A program made the translations under genes and the position numbers. A stretch of DNA of 38,704 nt from Dicyema japonicum (taxonomy: Eukaryota > Dicyemida > Rhombozoa > Dicyemidae). The notes under the pieces were generated by a model. The model saw only the letters and a list, made by a program, of their open reading frames with translations. It made no database searches and was not told the DNA's origin. Below, piece by piece: positions 10,870-21,727 of this stretch (its first letter is position 1; the number at the start of each line of letters is the position of its first letter). The stretch lies in assembly GCA_011109175.1 (NCBI GenBank), contig RDEW01000069.1:1-38704 (forward strand). Direction: 5' to 3'.

Positions 10870-11925
10870 AATTCCTACTTCTCCTCACGAGTTCCTCGAA
10901 CGGGTTGGTTTTAATGACGAGGAGGATCTTTGTAGGGTTTTCGTTACTGTCTCTTGGAAAGAGTTTTTTTTTAGGTTGGGGTTGGAGATGTTAGTACCTT
11001 ATGCCGCGCAACAGTAACTGATTGACGGAAGTATATATTGGTAGTAGAGATGATCTAATGTTGGGTGGAACCATCTCTTGTAGTATCCAAGTAGCGTTTT
11101 TACAAAGTTTAATTTTCTCTGGGAAGAGGATATTATGTTGCTCACATGTTTGCTGAAGGTCATTAGTGGGTCATATGTGACCCCCAGTATTTTGGTTGAA
11201 TTTGTGGAGGGGATTGTTATTCCATTTAGAGTCAATGGAGGCGCCGAGTTAGTCAATCTTCTATTGGAAGTAAAGATCATAGAGCACGACTTTTCAGGAC
11301 TTGTGTGTAGTTGGTTCCTCGTAAGCCAACAGTTTAGGTTTTCCAGTGAATCTTGGTACCCGCTGTGTGGATGCACTGACTCTTGTTCACCGATTAAGTC
11401 GTCGGTGTAAGCAAGGAATAGGGTATCGTTGCAGCTGTAGGAAGGCATGTCGCTCATGAATAGGTTGAATAGAATGGAAGAGAGGGGGATCCTTGCGGGA
11501 CTCCGTTCAATAGAAATTTAGTGATTGAAGATGTGAAATGGAAAATTACTTTTTCTCTTCGTCTGTTGAGGAAGTTAGCGAGCTAAATTTTCAGGTTGTT
11601 CAGAATGTTAGAGCCATAGATCTTCCCAGTGAGCAGTTTCCTCAGTATTGAGTCAAAAGCCTTCTGTATGTCAATGAACACATAATGGTCTTTTGATGCC
11701 GAGGTTTGCGTTGAAGGCCTTCTTTGACGAATTTTGTCAGGCAAGTAAGGTGGGTAGTTGTCGAACGAGCCTTCTTAAATCCATGTTGGAAGGAAGGATA
11801 CGTCTGGGAGGTAAGGTTTAATCTGATTGAGAATGAGTTTTCCAGGATTTTGGAGGTGGCACACAGGAGGGATATTGGTCTGTACGAAGCTGGTGAGTCC
11901 TTCAACCGTCCAGGTTTTAGGTAAA
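10870..11925 (-). pseudogene. 5'-truncated LINE (copy C), RT domain relic
   Basis: The minus strand starts at LKPGRLKDSPASYRPISLL (RT motif 1) and continues FQHGFKKARST, a FIDIQKAFDS block, NGVPQGSP, FNLFMSDMPSYS, the active-site box as LAYTDDLI (A of YADD changed to T), K-ILGVTYD, and YILPSISYCCAA. The expected W after CAA is a TAA stop. Frameshifts lie near 11470 and 11650. The element resembles LINE A at perhaps 40-50% protein identity by eye and runs out near 10870 without a clear tail. The 5' end is truncated at about 11925, just upstream of the first RT block. Confidence 0.8.
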
Positions 11926-13190
11926 ATTTTTAGTTTGAAATTTTGATTTTTAATAAAATTATTGAAAAAGATTAATAAAAATAAATTTTTTTAATAATGT
12001 GTGGTCAATTTGAGAATTGGCACTATTGCTTCAATTAGAGAACATATTAACCAATTTCTGTATGGGTTTTAATAGGCTAATTTTTTTGATGATTCCAAAA
12101 AGGGGTAAAAAGATCTTTCGGAACTCCATCCATGAGTCTCCAGCACTTTTAAATTATTACATGTTTCATCCTCAGCTATTTGATAACAATGATGTAGCCA
12201 GTTATTTGGTAAACTCTTCTATTTCACACAAAGTAGACTATAAGACTTTACTTCGACCATAAGTCACTCAGTTAAATGGTCATTATCTAAAATAGAGGTT
12301 CCTATCGAAGCTCTGTATTACAAAGGCCCGAGATCCTAAAAACTACGAATGCCTGGTTGACAGTTCATTTTGAACAGGTCGCTGTCGAAAATCAGGGTCA
12401 TTGGAAGCAGATCCCTAACGCTGTTAAACCTCATTGGATTTCTTACCGGGAAGAGGAAAATGGATAAGCGAAAGAGGAGTAGTTTTATTAAGTGCATTTA
12501 CCTACAAATGGTAGAGGAAATCACCAGCCACGCTTAAATGAAAGATAAGTTTAGCTATTTTTGACTTTTTGTGTTTTTTTTGTTTTAGTAAATGAGGACA
12601 AAATCGTTGTTGTCAAAATCTTTCTGAGTAAGACCCGCTCGCCTAGTGTAATCCCTCTTTGGTTGAGGATAAATTAAGATCTCTTTACTTAGCCAATACC
12701 ACTGGGACCTTACGTGAGAATTGAAAATCTCTTGGAATCTGTGTTCGCCGCTTCATACGTGGAATTAACAATTTAACCAACTTTTTGTCTATTTTGCGCT
12801 AAATTAAACTACCAATCTATCCACGTGGTTACATTATCTTTTGGCCTGGACAAAATACCAGGCTCTTCCTCTAAAAAGGTAGGAAATACTTTTCTTGGGA
12901 CGCCACGTTCGTTAATGTTTCCCCCTCAATCCTTACGCTGCCAACTACTCACACAGGATCAGCCTTATGAAGTCCGAAACTTTTGAAAAAATAGAACGTA
13001 TTTCCACACAAATTGTAAGAGAAAGTGTGACCTAATCAATACGGCGTCATCTATTCAAGCCACAATTCAGCGTCATGATCATCTATGACGCCTGCACCTC
13101 TCATTTATTGACAAAAAAGTTGAAGAAAAAAATTACCTTACAGATGGAATAGCCACCGAGGATCGCCTCAAACAAGTTGAGGTGGAAAAG
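11926..13190. other. No firm gene
   Basis: An 81-residue plus-strand frame at 12017-12262 and a frame near 12590-12680 beginning after a T-rich TTTTAG (N-E-D-K-I-V-V-V-K-I-F-L) are possible exons of micro-intron genes. No family is recognised and no chain of exons could be built. Confidence 0.3.
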
Positions 13191-13205
13191 TTTATCTAAT
13201 ATGAG

Positions 13206-13614
13206 CTCTTTGCATGAGAAGTCTCGATCATGTATGACACCCAAGTAAGAATTGCATGGTGGTGGGAAAAAATCGCCTAAAAATGTTTCAGGAATTATAC
13301 GAGTAAGTTCAGTTCGGGCATACATCAATTCAGTCGCGCTTAAAAAAACTCTTGAAAGTACAATCATCAGACGTAGACATGGGATTAAAGTCCCTGAGGA
13401 TGAATTCACCTTTGATCTAAGCAAACTGGTGGAACTGACATGTGATTATTATAAGGACACTACATTGAATATTAGCTGAGGAGAGGTGACTGATTTGTGT
13501 AAGGATGGAGGGAATAAAGATTTGTGGGCAGTTAACTTCTCTAAAAGGAGAAGAATGTTTTCCAATGTTAGGATGGATAAAAAGATAGATTTTAATAAAG
13601 TGTTTTTAAATTAA
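13206..13614 (+). CDS. Tentative split gene, unidentified
   Basis: Not recognised. Segments 13206-13244, 13292-13302 (11 bases) and from 13334 read in one frame if two introns with strong donors are removed: GTAAGA...TTTCAG (13245-13291, 47 bases) and GTAAGTTCAG...TTCAG (13303-13333, 31 bases). The frame gives HEKSRSCMTPKNYTIALKKT, then IIRRRHGIKVPEDEF, FDLSKLVELTCDYYKD and a TGA at 13477. The same frame stays open afterwards (GEVTDLCKDGG...WAVNFSKRRRMF) to a TAA at 13612. An AATAAA at 13594 overlaps the coding end, as in the two better-supported genes at 29280 and 31996. The TGA and the tiny exon are weak points; it could be a decayed gene. LINE copy D begins right after the stop. Confidence 0.3.
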
Positions 13615-14405
13615 AATTAATTCCAAAGACCACTGTTAAACCGAAAAACTAAACTAAGTGATCCCGACGAATTGGATCAAGGCTCTCATTTTTGCTCGGT
13701 GTTGATCCCTTGAGCCTACACAAGTTCGTTGCTGGCGAGCACTTCCTCTTTGGCATTTGTGTCCATATTTGTTTTTTTCGATTAGTTTCTCCATGGGCGT
13801 CTGTGATTTACTGTTTTCCCCTGTATACCATCTCTCGGTTAGTTTGAAGGCCCTTTTCTGAGTAGCAGAGATTTTCTGTATGTTCGTATAAGAAGCCAGT
13901 GGTCCCCATGAAGTACGCGCATATGAAATGCATGGTTCGGTGTACTGTGAGTTGAGCGTTTTAAGTATAGGGTAATGTCCAATTTTCCATTGACCTGTTA
14001 GGCATTTCAGAAGGTTGATTTTCTTCTCACATTTGTTCAGCACGTTAGTGACGTGTCTCGAAAAGTTCATGTGCATATCGAAAGTCAGACCCGATATTTT
14101 TTGCCATTTTCTGAACGGCAATGCTCTTACCTCCACAGTAACTTCTATTGTCCTGCTCGACAATCTGTTGTCAGAGGTATAGAGAGTTGTAACAAAATTT
14201 TCGGTATTGATTGACATTAAGCCACTCGAATAGTCGATCCATGTGGTGTTGTATTCTTTCCGTCGCTGTTTGGGTGTTGTGATCCCGTGAGGCTAAGACG
14301 ATATCGTCTGCATAAGCCAGAAGCAGGTCGTCTTCTCCATTCGGTGTCGAATGTCAGCTGTAAATAGGTTGAATATTAATGGTGATAGTGGCAACCCTGG
14401 GGGGC
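13615..14405 (-). pseudogene. 5'-truncated LINE (copy D), LINE A family
   Basis: The minus strand starts at PQG of the RT box NGVPQG, then reads LPLSPLIFNLFTADI after a one-base shift, LLLAYADDIVLASRD (active site intact), RLFEWLNVNQ, a frameshifted stretch, then from 14217 an open frame with ISGLTFDMHMNFSRHV, CLTGQW, ISYARTSWGPLAS, KRAFKLTERWYTG and the family ending RTCVGSRDQHRAKMRALIQ...GIT-stop (13654). The 3' UTR (TTAGTTTAG...GGTTTAACAGTGGTCTTTGG) matches the family. The insertion abuts the candidate gene ending at 13614. Several frameshifts make it inactive. Confidence 0.85.
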
Positions 14406-14499
14406 TTATTTTTTTAAAAGTCCTATTAAAAAGTTGCACGTTATATTATTTAATTATTTAAAATAAATTTTTTTAAATGACATTTATTTAACAAAAAAA

Positions 14500-14735
14500 A
14501 ATGTTAGTTGAGGAAGCCGGCTGCGTGGATCGAGAACGAGTTCCCTCGGAGTATGGCCATTCCAATCTTTTGTCTCAGCCATAACCCTTCTTGTTGGTCT
14601 CTTTTCTTTCTGGCAAGCACTCCTCAGAGTTCGCGAAAGAACTCAGCCGTCATTGGACCAACGGCTCCCGATGACTCGGCCGCAACAGGAGAAAATCGGT
14701 AGCGGTCTCCGAGGCATGAATATTTCTTGATTTTT
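14500..14735 (-). pseudogene. C-terminal end of RT-family element, copy 3
   Basis: On the minus strand VAAESSGAVGPMTAEFFREL is followed by a stop and then, in the same frame, GVLARKKRDQQEGLWLRQKI, GMAILRGNSFSIHAAGFLN and a stop. The order matches 'ETLGP...FL..LGRRI...GD.R...LRQRIS.AIQRGN' of the RT family at 2775. About 95 bases are nearly identical to 6513-6612, but this copy extends further 5'. A short 3' UTR running into A- and T-rich DNA follows in both copies. Confidence 0.65.
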
Positions 14736-15599
14736 TAGGTTTTCCGCGGTCGAAGCAGCTGCTCCAAATAAATTTAATTAATAATAAAAATATGTCATAA
14801 TTAAAAATATGTTATTCAAAAATATTCCTCGTTGATAAAAATTGGCCTATAGGATTCTATAGTTTGTGGCTGATATTTTAATACTTACTACTAAATGCAT
14901 GGTTTGTTTGTATCACTACAGTCAATAATAAAGCATTAACACTCAAATGCAAACTCGATTCCACGCACAAAATTCACACAGGCCTTCTACGCCGTCATAA
15001 AGGGCAGTTTTATATAATGAATCGAAAAACTCGAAGACTACGGTAAACCACTAACTAATCGAGTGGACCCGGCACATTGTGTTGAAATTCAACCATAAAT
15101 TACAAAATCATAAAGTTCATGAATAAAATAGTATTTGTTCGTTTTCAAACAATTTTCAGCGAAACACGTAGTTATCGGATAGTAAGGGTGTTGACACTCA
15201 AAGAAATCCCGTAAAGGTTATTATTCACAGGGTAACAAATAGTGAGCCTGATTAAAAAACTTAAGCAGTTAGTCCGTGGCAAGTCTTTCAAGTAGCTCTC
15301 CTGATCTTCATACTGCACACAAGTTCTCTTAATTCGGCCGTTTTTAGTTTTCTTCCAATGCCTTTTTAAGGCACAAATAGAGTTGTCCCGAGTCTCTCTA
15401 GGAAAAATCTTCATTGTTCCATTAATATATTCTTACATCTCACGAATCGCTAATGCTCCCATGTCCATCAGACTACATCTTCCATATCCTCCTAGAGCGA
15501 ACAGTTATGTATTTTCTAAGTCTCGTAAGATATACTCTCTCCACGGCTGAATGATGTAAACTCCGTTTTATCAGTGTAATCTTCAAGAAACATAATTGA
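14736..15599. other. No firm gene
   Basis: An 80-residue minus-strand frame at 15172-15414 is basic, with no recognised motif. It may belong to the decayed LINE just upstream on the same strand (15600-16010), but I cannot align it to the RT. Confidence 0.35.
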
Positions 15600-16010
15600 A
15601 TATAAACGGAAGACATTCGGATACGCAGTGGAGACATTCAACGTCAGATACAAAATCCAAACAGTGTCTCCTTGAGGAACTCCTCAAGTGGTTTAAAAAA
15701 AGTTGGAGATAGAATAGTATCTTCTAGCAGCAAGGAGATTATTATAACTTCATCTGAGAAAGGTTTTCAAAATTTTAATGAGTATGCCTCCGTGGACAGA
15801 ATCAAATGCACGAGACATTTCGATACAAGAACTTAATATATTTCTTGTATTTTTGCCATAAAGCTCCAGGCAACCTTTTGCGTCCAGAGTTGGTAGGCCA
15901 CCCTTCTGAAGATCGCAGAAAGGTAGGGAAAGTCGAACGGTTCTCTTCCATGCAGAACTTGCACTGAGCGCCACTACAACAACAGGTGAACCGCATGACG
16001 CCACGTTTTA
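15600..16010 (-). pseudogene. LINE relic joining a 5' head to the RT core
   Basis: The minus strand begins at about 16008 with GGCGTCATGCGGTTCACC, the 5' head seen at LINE A (29020) and at the mini-element (25770). It then jumps near 15840 into RT block EMSRAFDSVHGGILIKILKT. The next RT block is GVPQG-like near 15680 (V-P-Q-G-D in one frame). The endonuclease and RT fingers are missing, so this is an internally deleted, decayed copy. The join between 5' head and RT may be an old deletion or a chimeric insertion. Confidence 0.55.
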
Positions 16011-16261
16011 ATTCATCCAGATTTATTTATTAAGATGCCAGCATATGTGGTGAAATGAAAGTATTTTTGAAATCTATATTTTTCTATTAATAATTTTTAA
16101 TTAATTAAATTATTTAAAAGTTATTTTAATGATTTTCGAAACTGATGTAGGTAGAGACTAGTTGACATTTCTTTCTAGGTAGAGAAAAATATGTCAATTG
16201 TCTTGTTGGAACATTAAAGAATCCTCGAAAAATTTTAATTGATTGTATTAAAGAAAATCGA

Positions 16262-16530
16262 GGACGTTCAAAAGAAGGCTTTCTGAATGACGGAGCGGTG
16301 GTCTTGTGGGAGACACAGAACTGGACCGACTACTCTGGAGGCCCTCATTAAACAAAACTCCGGCATGCGGGAATGTGGCTTTGCAAATACAGTCAGCCGC
16401 CCAGTACGAGCTTGTGTAGGTACGAGGTAGGAGCACAGGGAAAGAATGAGGATTTTGTCGGAACGCATCGGGATCACGTGATAGTTAGTTTTGGTTTTAC
16501 CGTGGTTTTGGGTGCTAAATAATAATAATA
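16262..16530 (+). pseudogene. LINE A-family 3' end (copy G)
   Basis: The plus frame reads TERWSCGRHRTGPTTLEALI, SRPVRACVGTR, a TAG stop, EHRERMRILSERIGIT and a stop at 16480. It is closest to copy E (31240-31805), which has TERWICEDHRTGPTSLEAL. The 3' UTR GTTTTGGTTTTACCGTGG...TGGGTGC leads into AAATAATAATAATAA, a clear LINE tail. 5'-truncated. Confidence 0.8.
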
Positions 16531-17311
16531 AATTCCAATTGATTCATCCCATAATTCCGCTATTATATGCCAAATTATTGATGTTATTGCGAGAATTTAT
16601 ATTTGCTCATTCTATTCAGCTATCATGTTTTTCTCGAAAGAATAAAGCATATTAATGGGATGAATATAAAAACCACTAACATCACTTTTATGGAATAGGA
16701 TTGTGTCAACGTATTTACGAAAATCCAAAAGATAATAATTGAGTTAAAGGACAAGTTCTCGTATTATCAGGTTTTTTTGTTCGTCTTCGATCTCTGGCCG
16801 AGAACATTGCCATATTGCACTATTTCAATATCTCCTCCAGAGGCAGTAACCTCATGATCACCCCCGACGGAACTCCATATGAAGGTCTGAAAAGATGTCT
16901 TTTATTATGCACTTGTAGACTACCATTCGATGTGTCACATCTCAAGATTTTAGCGACGGCAGGAAACCTGTTCACCCCCATACGCTCTTCAGCTGCTTCT
17001 TGACAAGTGCTCATTACAATTCTCTCCATGGAAGGACACACTCCATCTCCACTGCAGTACCTTATCCGGGACATTTTAATAAAAACTCGCCATGTGTCCC
17101 TCGTTCCCACAGTTCATTCACTGGACAGACCTTTCCTTGGACTGGCAGACCTTGAGTGAATATGAACCCTCTCAAGAAATGCATTTCTATTTCTAAGTGC
17201 GTCGAATACTCGTAGTCAGATCTTCGTGACCTTTAGCGTTGGATAGCTACAGATCGATCCTGAACCGCACCAAATCTAAACTTCTCTAACTTTGTCATGG
17301 AAGTTTGCTAA
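16531..17311. other. No supported gene
   Basis: Open frames at 16815-17003 (plus) and 16820-17110 (minus) carry no motif I know. The stretch is otherwise unremarkable. Confidence 0.4.
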
Positions 17312-17482
17312 AACATGTTGAAGTGGAAAAACTCCACAAATACGACCTTCTGGCAAGAAAACTAGGACAAATTCAAGGCCAAGGTGACAATAATTCCAAT
17401 TGTTTTGACATGGATGGAGTAGTAACAAAGTACTACAAGTCCTATTTGGAATGACTCAACGTGGATGTCTTTACAAGGGCGT
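17312..17482 (+). pseudogene. LINE C-terminal fragment (second LINE type)
   Basis: The plus frame reads EVEKLHKYDLLARKLGQIQ. After a one-base shift it reads IIPIVLTW, then DGVVTKYYKSYLE, a stop, and LNV. This follows the 'EK-x-x-KY-x-x-L...VIPIV-x-TWDG-x-VTKY-x-K-x-Y' ending of another common LINE type and is unrelated to LINE A or B. One frameshift and one stop; truncated at both ends. Confidence 0.5.
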
Positions 17483-18486
17483 CATCCAATCAATGACGAT
17501 TAAAAAACTTTAGAGAGCATGATAATCGAGCATAGGCATGATAATAAAGTTGATAACTATGATGAGGTTACAAGAGTGACTAATCATCTTATCGCAAGAG
17601 ACTCTGAACTCGGAGGTGACGTCGAAAAGGAACCAGAAGAAACAGCTGTTTTGTCTAATGATTCGCCTTCTCAAGTGGTATACGAGGGAAACAGTGATGC
17701 TGGTACAAGGGGCCAATGCCCAAAGAGGAGAATTCAGCTTGTATATTAGTGTTAATTAATTACGATTTAATTTCTTCGATAATAATAGTTCAGAATAAAA
17801 AATATTTAAAATCAAAAAATTATGTTTTATTTAATGGACTCATAAATCGTTGTTAGTCGTATTCCTTTGAATTCACACCTCTTATTATTATTAAAATGCA
17901 CTCCCGAGAAAACATAAAATTAGTTAAGTTTCCCTTGTGCCGTATTCAGAATCATCCTCTCCGTCAGCTCCGACCATGATCTTCCGTTGCGCATTAGTTC
18001 TCTAGGTCGTCCATGTGTCCGCCATTTCCATTATAATGTCAGATGCTACCCACACTATTGTAACACAACGAATCAGATCCTGATGGACTGAAAATCCGAA
18101 ACACTAATGTCGGCAGACCAGTGGAAGGGTAAAAAAGTGGAATCTGACAAACAGTTCTGTTGATTGTACGGTCGTTTTTGTCTCTTGTAACAGCAGACAA
18201 ATATGTCATATTTTGTTAGATCGCATGCCAGTTGGTGTTTCTGTAAGGTTGTTTAAGTCTTCTGCAATTAAAAAATCCCAGGGTGAACGTAGAAGTCGGA
18301 AGACATTGTGCAATAGAGGCGTCGTCACCACCTCAACCAAAACTCATACCTCTCAATTGTATATAAATTTTTCAATGTTCCAGATTGTGTAGTGGTCCTC
18401 ACTTTCGATTGCTTCACGTCTTTTCTATCTATAAATGAAATTGTTCTAAAGGGGAAAGATTGAAAAGAGTCCAGTTTCACCCATGT
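17483..18486. other. No firm gene
   Basis: A plus-strand frame at 17519-17749 is acidic and unassigned. Between 17750 and 18480 no clear frame or repeat is seen. The minus-strand region 18300-18440 could hold a further exon of the candidate at 18487 (frame K-D-V-K-Q-S-K-V-R-T-T), but splice sites could not be fixed. Confidence 0.35.
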
Positions 18487-18732
18487 TTAGAATACGTCAA
18501 GGTCAACTTTTAACTTAATCATATTTTGTCCATTCAAATTCATTTCATCCTTTGTAAGCTGTTGGCATCTCCACGAAAAACTTTTAGTTTAAGATTAAAT
18601 TTACTTTAAATCTGTGTAGCCTCTACTAAATTCAAGATCATTAATTCCAAGCTTTTCATCAAATACATTAGCTTTTGTAATTGTGATATCTTCAGTTATA
18701 GACCATTGATTGAACCCATCCCTGAATTCCAT
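18487..18732 (-). CDS. Tentative two-exon gene, unidentified
   Basis: Not recognised. On the minus strand an ATG at 18732 opens MEFRDGFNQWSITEDITITK and continues to ...FSRGYTDL. A 24-base GT...AG stretch (18581-18604, GTAAATTTAA...CTAAAAG) contains in-frame stops, and its removal joins the frame to WRCQQLTKDEMNLNGQNMIK and a TAA at 18487. That would give a 73-residue protein. Intron size and AT-richness fit the other split genes here. Just upstream (18740-18930, minus) lies another open stretch, TWSKEDRNFYCTEKKDLRN, in a different frame that may be a further exon. Composition is plausible for a host protein, but with no homology I cannot rule out chance. Confidence 0.3.
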
Positions 18733-18984
18733 TCAACAAATAAATTATCAAATTGATGATGTTTATAACTGTTTTGACCTGTTAATCATAGTTTCACGGT
18801 TTTCCCATTTTCAGGATTTTCTGAAAGTGTCGAAATTCCTAATAATGTATTTTTTTTATTTCTCAAATCTTTCTTTTCTGTACAATAGAAATTTCGGTCC
18901 TCTTTAGACCATGTGGCAGTGTAAGAATTTAAATTTAAAATTTAAATTAATTAAAACGTAGAATAAAAAGAAAATAAATTAATT

Positions 18985-19737
18985 TGAAATTATTAATAAA
19001 TGCCTTTCAGATTGAAGTTTCGGTTTATTGAAGTCACTTTGTATGGAATCTTCGTCACTTTGTACTTTCCTCTGCTTCCCAGCCCATGTGGAATCTATCA
19101 TATCAACCTGTGCAAAGAAGATAAATTTTGTAAAGGCCTTCCTTTGGAACTGTGGAGGAATTTATCCGCCAGGTATCGGGACCCTCTACAAGCAGTATGT
19201 CGAGCCAACAATAGGCTATGCATGTGCTGCATGGGGATCTAACCTGTCGGCAACGAACCTAACAAAAATTCAAGATATCCAGTCAAGAGCAAAAAAATTA
19301 CTAGAAAAATATACAGATAAAGAAATTGCCCCCAGAGCACTCGAGTCTATCATAGAGGCAACTGGAGGCAATTTCAGAAGAGGAAAGGAAAAAGACCCCC
19401 GTCCGTATAGAAAATGCGTGGGATCACAGTCGGAGCATCGAGAAAAAATGGCCCGATTATTGAGAGATGCCGGGATCACCTGAATATTAGTTATTGGTTA
19501 AGACGGTGTTTCTTTGGCTTAAATAATAATAATAATAATAATCATCGTAAAAAATTGTCGACTCATCAAAAAATTCGGATTATAAATTAATCCGAAATTA
19601 TTAATAAATGTCTTTCGGATTGCGGATAATGAAGTTTCGGTTTGTTGAAGCCTTATTTTTATGGAATATTAGTAAAAAATTGGCGACTCATCAAAAAATT
19701 CGGATTATTGAAGTTCGGATTAATGGGGGTTTACTGT
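18985..19737 (+). repeat. Tigger/pogo-like terminal repeat, split by a LINE
   Basis: The right end GGATTAATGGGGGTTTACTG followed by TA closely resembles Tigger/pogo inverted-repeat ends, which insert at TA. Inside it a unit of about 124 bases containing AATTATTAATAAATG, GAAGTTTCGGTTT and TCATCAAAAAATTCGGATTA is present twice. The first unit is interrupted at 19056 by LINE copy A'. No left end (which should start CAGTAAACCC) was found, so this is a solo or deleted end. Confidence 0.6.
19056..19545 (+). mobile_element. LINE A 3' copy (A'), recent insertion
   Basis: It is nearly identical to the 3' end of LINE A on the other strand (25999-26490), and the open frame 19028-19483 covers its coding part. 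It contains ISTCAKKINFVKAFLWNCGG, YVEPTIGYACAAWGSN, KLLEKYTDKEIAPRALES, the family ending RKCVGSQSEHREKMARLLRD and AGIT-stop, then the 3' UTR and an AAT-repeat tail (19523-19545). Only a few substitutions separate the two copies, so this insertion is young. It interrupts the Tigger-like repeat: AATCTTCGT before and AATCATCGT after may be the target-site duplication. Near the 5' junction GTCACTTTGTA is repeated (about 19034 and 19051), perhaps made during insertion. Confidence 0.9.
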
Positions 19738-19849
19738 ATATGTTTTCGCTACGGGGATGTCTTGTTCAGTGTTTTCAACTAGTATTTGTTAACTTTGTTA
19801 TCAGAATGAAGGATATTCACGAAACCTGGCTTGTACACCAAAACATGCT

Positions 19850-20290
19850 CTCTGGCCTTCTGACTCAACACGTCTGATAACATCGGACAGTCGTGGGTTC
19901 GAATCCCAAAGATGGTGTTTTAGCAAAGGTAAATTCTCGTCAAACAGATCCCACCAATGAGGCACAAGTCTTTCTGGCACGACAAAGTTGTTGAAAGGGA
20001 TCTTATTACCTGTTCACTTACCAAATACACTGGATAAGACTATCCATTATGAAAACTATTCAACTAAAGAATTAAGTGATGTCCGCGGCGGTAGGACGTG
20101 TGATGAAATGGAAGAGACTTGACCTACTTCTCCACCTTTCTTCGAAAGTAGAAGCCTGTAATGGATTATTTGGAAGATGGATTTCGTCGGCACAAGCAGA
20201 CATTTTCTCTTGGGTTCCTTGCTTGGATTAATCAGTTGTGACCATTTGTGCTGGACTTGTAAGCCTGGGGTTAATAAATAATTAACATGC
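19850..20290 (+). repeat. tRNA-related SINE-like repeat, copy 1
   Basis: GTCTGATAACATCGGAC followed by GTCGTGGGTTCGAATCCCA resembles the anticodon arm and T arm of a tRNA; the B box is perfect. The body (AATTCTCGTCAA, TCCCACCA, TTTCTGGCACGACAAAGTTG, TTGAAAGGGATCTTAT) matches the minus-strand copy at 25860-25990. From about 20105 the sequence is the repeat also found at 10480. Whether this is one composite SINE or two adjacent repeats is not clear. No usable A box is visible, so it may be a decayed copy. Confidence 0.55.
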
Positions 20291-20702
20291 TTTCTAGCGT
20301 TTTCCTCAACGTGACTGAATACTTAGTATTCGAAAATCTCTTTTTTTAACACGGTGTTATATCTTGGGTGTCTTTAGGATTTCTAAGAAAGATTCCGCAG
20401 AGTAGGCTGTCTGGAACGTTGGACATTGTTTTCAAATCAGTTTGATCCCTACGTCTTGCAGTAACCTCTTCACCTTTGCCGCTGTTCTTAGGTATTCCCT
20501 GTTTCTTTTATATGCTCTTGTCCCTGGCAATAAATGAAGTCTGAAGTCTTCACGTAAGAATCCAATAATTATAATGAAGACTAACTCGAGATAACTAATT
20601 TAAAGACATCATCTTTTAATGTCCATAGAATAACGAAGTCAGAAATTGTATGATATGCGAGCGTATCGACTTTCTTAAAATCTACGGAGAACTCGGACTT
20701 AA
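20291..20702. other. No supported gene
   Basis: Minus-strand frame with KRNREYLRTAAKVKRLLQDV and GI near 20460-20540 loosely recalls the LINE A C-terminus but lacks C-x-G and H-R; not called. Confidence 0.35.
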
Positions 20703-20924
20703 TTTTCCAACATGAACGAAGTAACGTCCCCTTTACACATCTAACTCAGCGCTCCTCAACGTGGTCATCAGAATTTTATATGAGGAATACGATTTGATGT
20801 ATTCGAATTCAATTTTTCCAACATGAACGAAGTAACGTCCCCTTTACACATCTAACTCAGCGTTCCTCAACGTGGTCACCAGAATTTAATATGAGGAATA
20901 CGATTTGATGTATTCGAATTCAAT
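20703..20924. repeat. Tandem duplication, 111-bp unit, two copies
   Basis: 20703-20813 and 20814-20924 are near-identical direct copies (TTTTCCAACATGAACGAAGT...TGTATTCGAATTCAA) differing at about four positions (GCGC/GCGT, TCATC/TCACC, TTTTAT/TTTAAT). The few differences argue against a pure assembly error. No gene is recognised in it. Confidence 0.85.
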
Positions 20925-21727
20925 TGTCCTCACTATGGACTTAGTTTTGCCTTGCATGAGGATAAGACCGTTGTCTAGAAACATGCAATGGCTGGAAGAA
21001 TATCACGCTTCCTTCAATCAAGTTTCACAAGATCTTCCCGTACGAGATCATGAGGGTAACTCCCATAGCCTGCAGCCATAACGGAAAAAAGTAATAAAAA
21101 CTAACTTTATTTTAATAATTGACTATCCCCCATATTCTGAATAAGAAACTATAGGAGATAGTTGGAGGCACCACTAAGCTGCACGAGCTTGATCCCCATC
21201 CTGCTTTCCCCTAAAAAATTATCTATTCCATCCGAAATTAATGTTTTTGCAAGTTCCTCTCCCTGTTACCTCTTTTCGGAAAACCTGGAGATTTTCAAAA
21301 AAACTTATTATCAAGTCTAGTGAAGAGATTGCAAATCCAACTAACTATGCATCGTTTTTAACTCTGAATAAAGATTTAATCTCCTCACAAACTCTGTTAA
21401 GTTATCGCGTATCACGTAAGATCTCCTCATGACACTCAGTAAATATGTCATCTCCTCCAAACTATCTTCAGCGATCCGAAGATACACGTTACAAGGACCA
21501 TCTACAAAACGAAGGAACCTATTCATTCCGAGTGAATCTCCTCAAGACAAATAAACTTATTACTAACGAAGGAACCCGTTACATGGAACCCATTATACTG
21601 TGGATAAGCATATCACAAATCGGAAGGATTATTCACAATTACGAAGAAACCTATTGAAAGCGCAGTAGACGAAGAGTCAAAATCTCTGGATATTCTCCAA
21701 GTTGGACCTGGTGCCACAACAATTGAA

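Noticed and set aside
11135-11410. Plus-strand 91-residue frame
   Set aside because: Shadow of LINE copy C, whose RT motifs are on the minus strand.
20460-20560. Minus-strand KRNREYLRTAAKVKRLLQDVGI as another LINE A end
   Set aside because: The C-x-G and H-R positions are missing, and the 3' UTR does not match.
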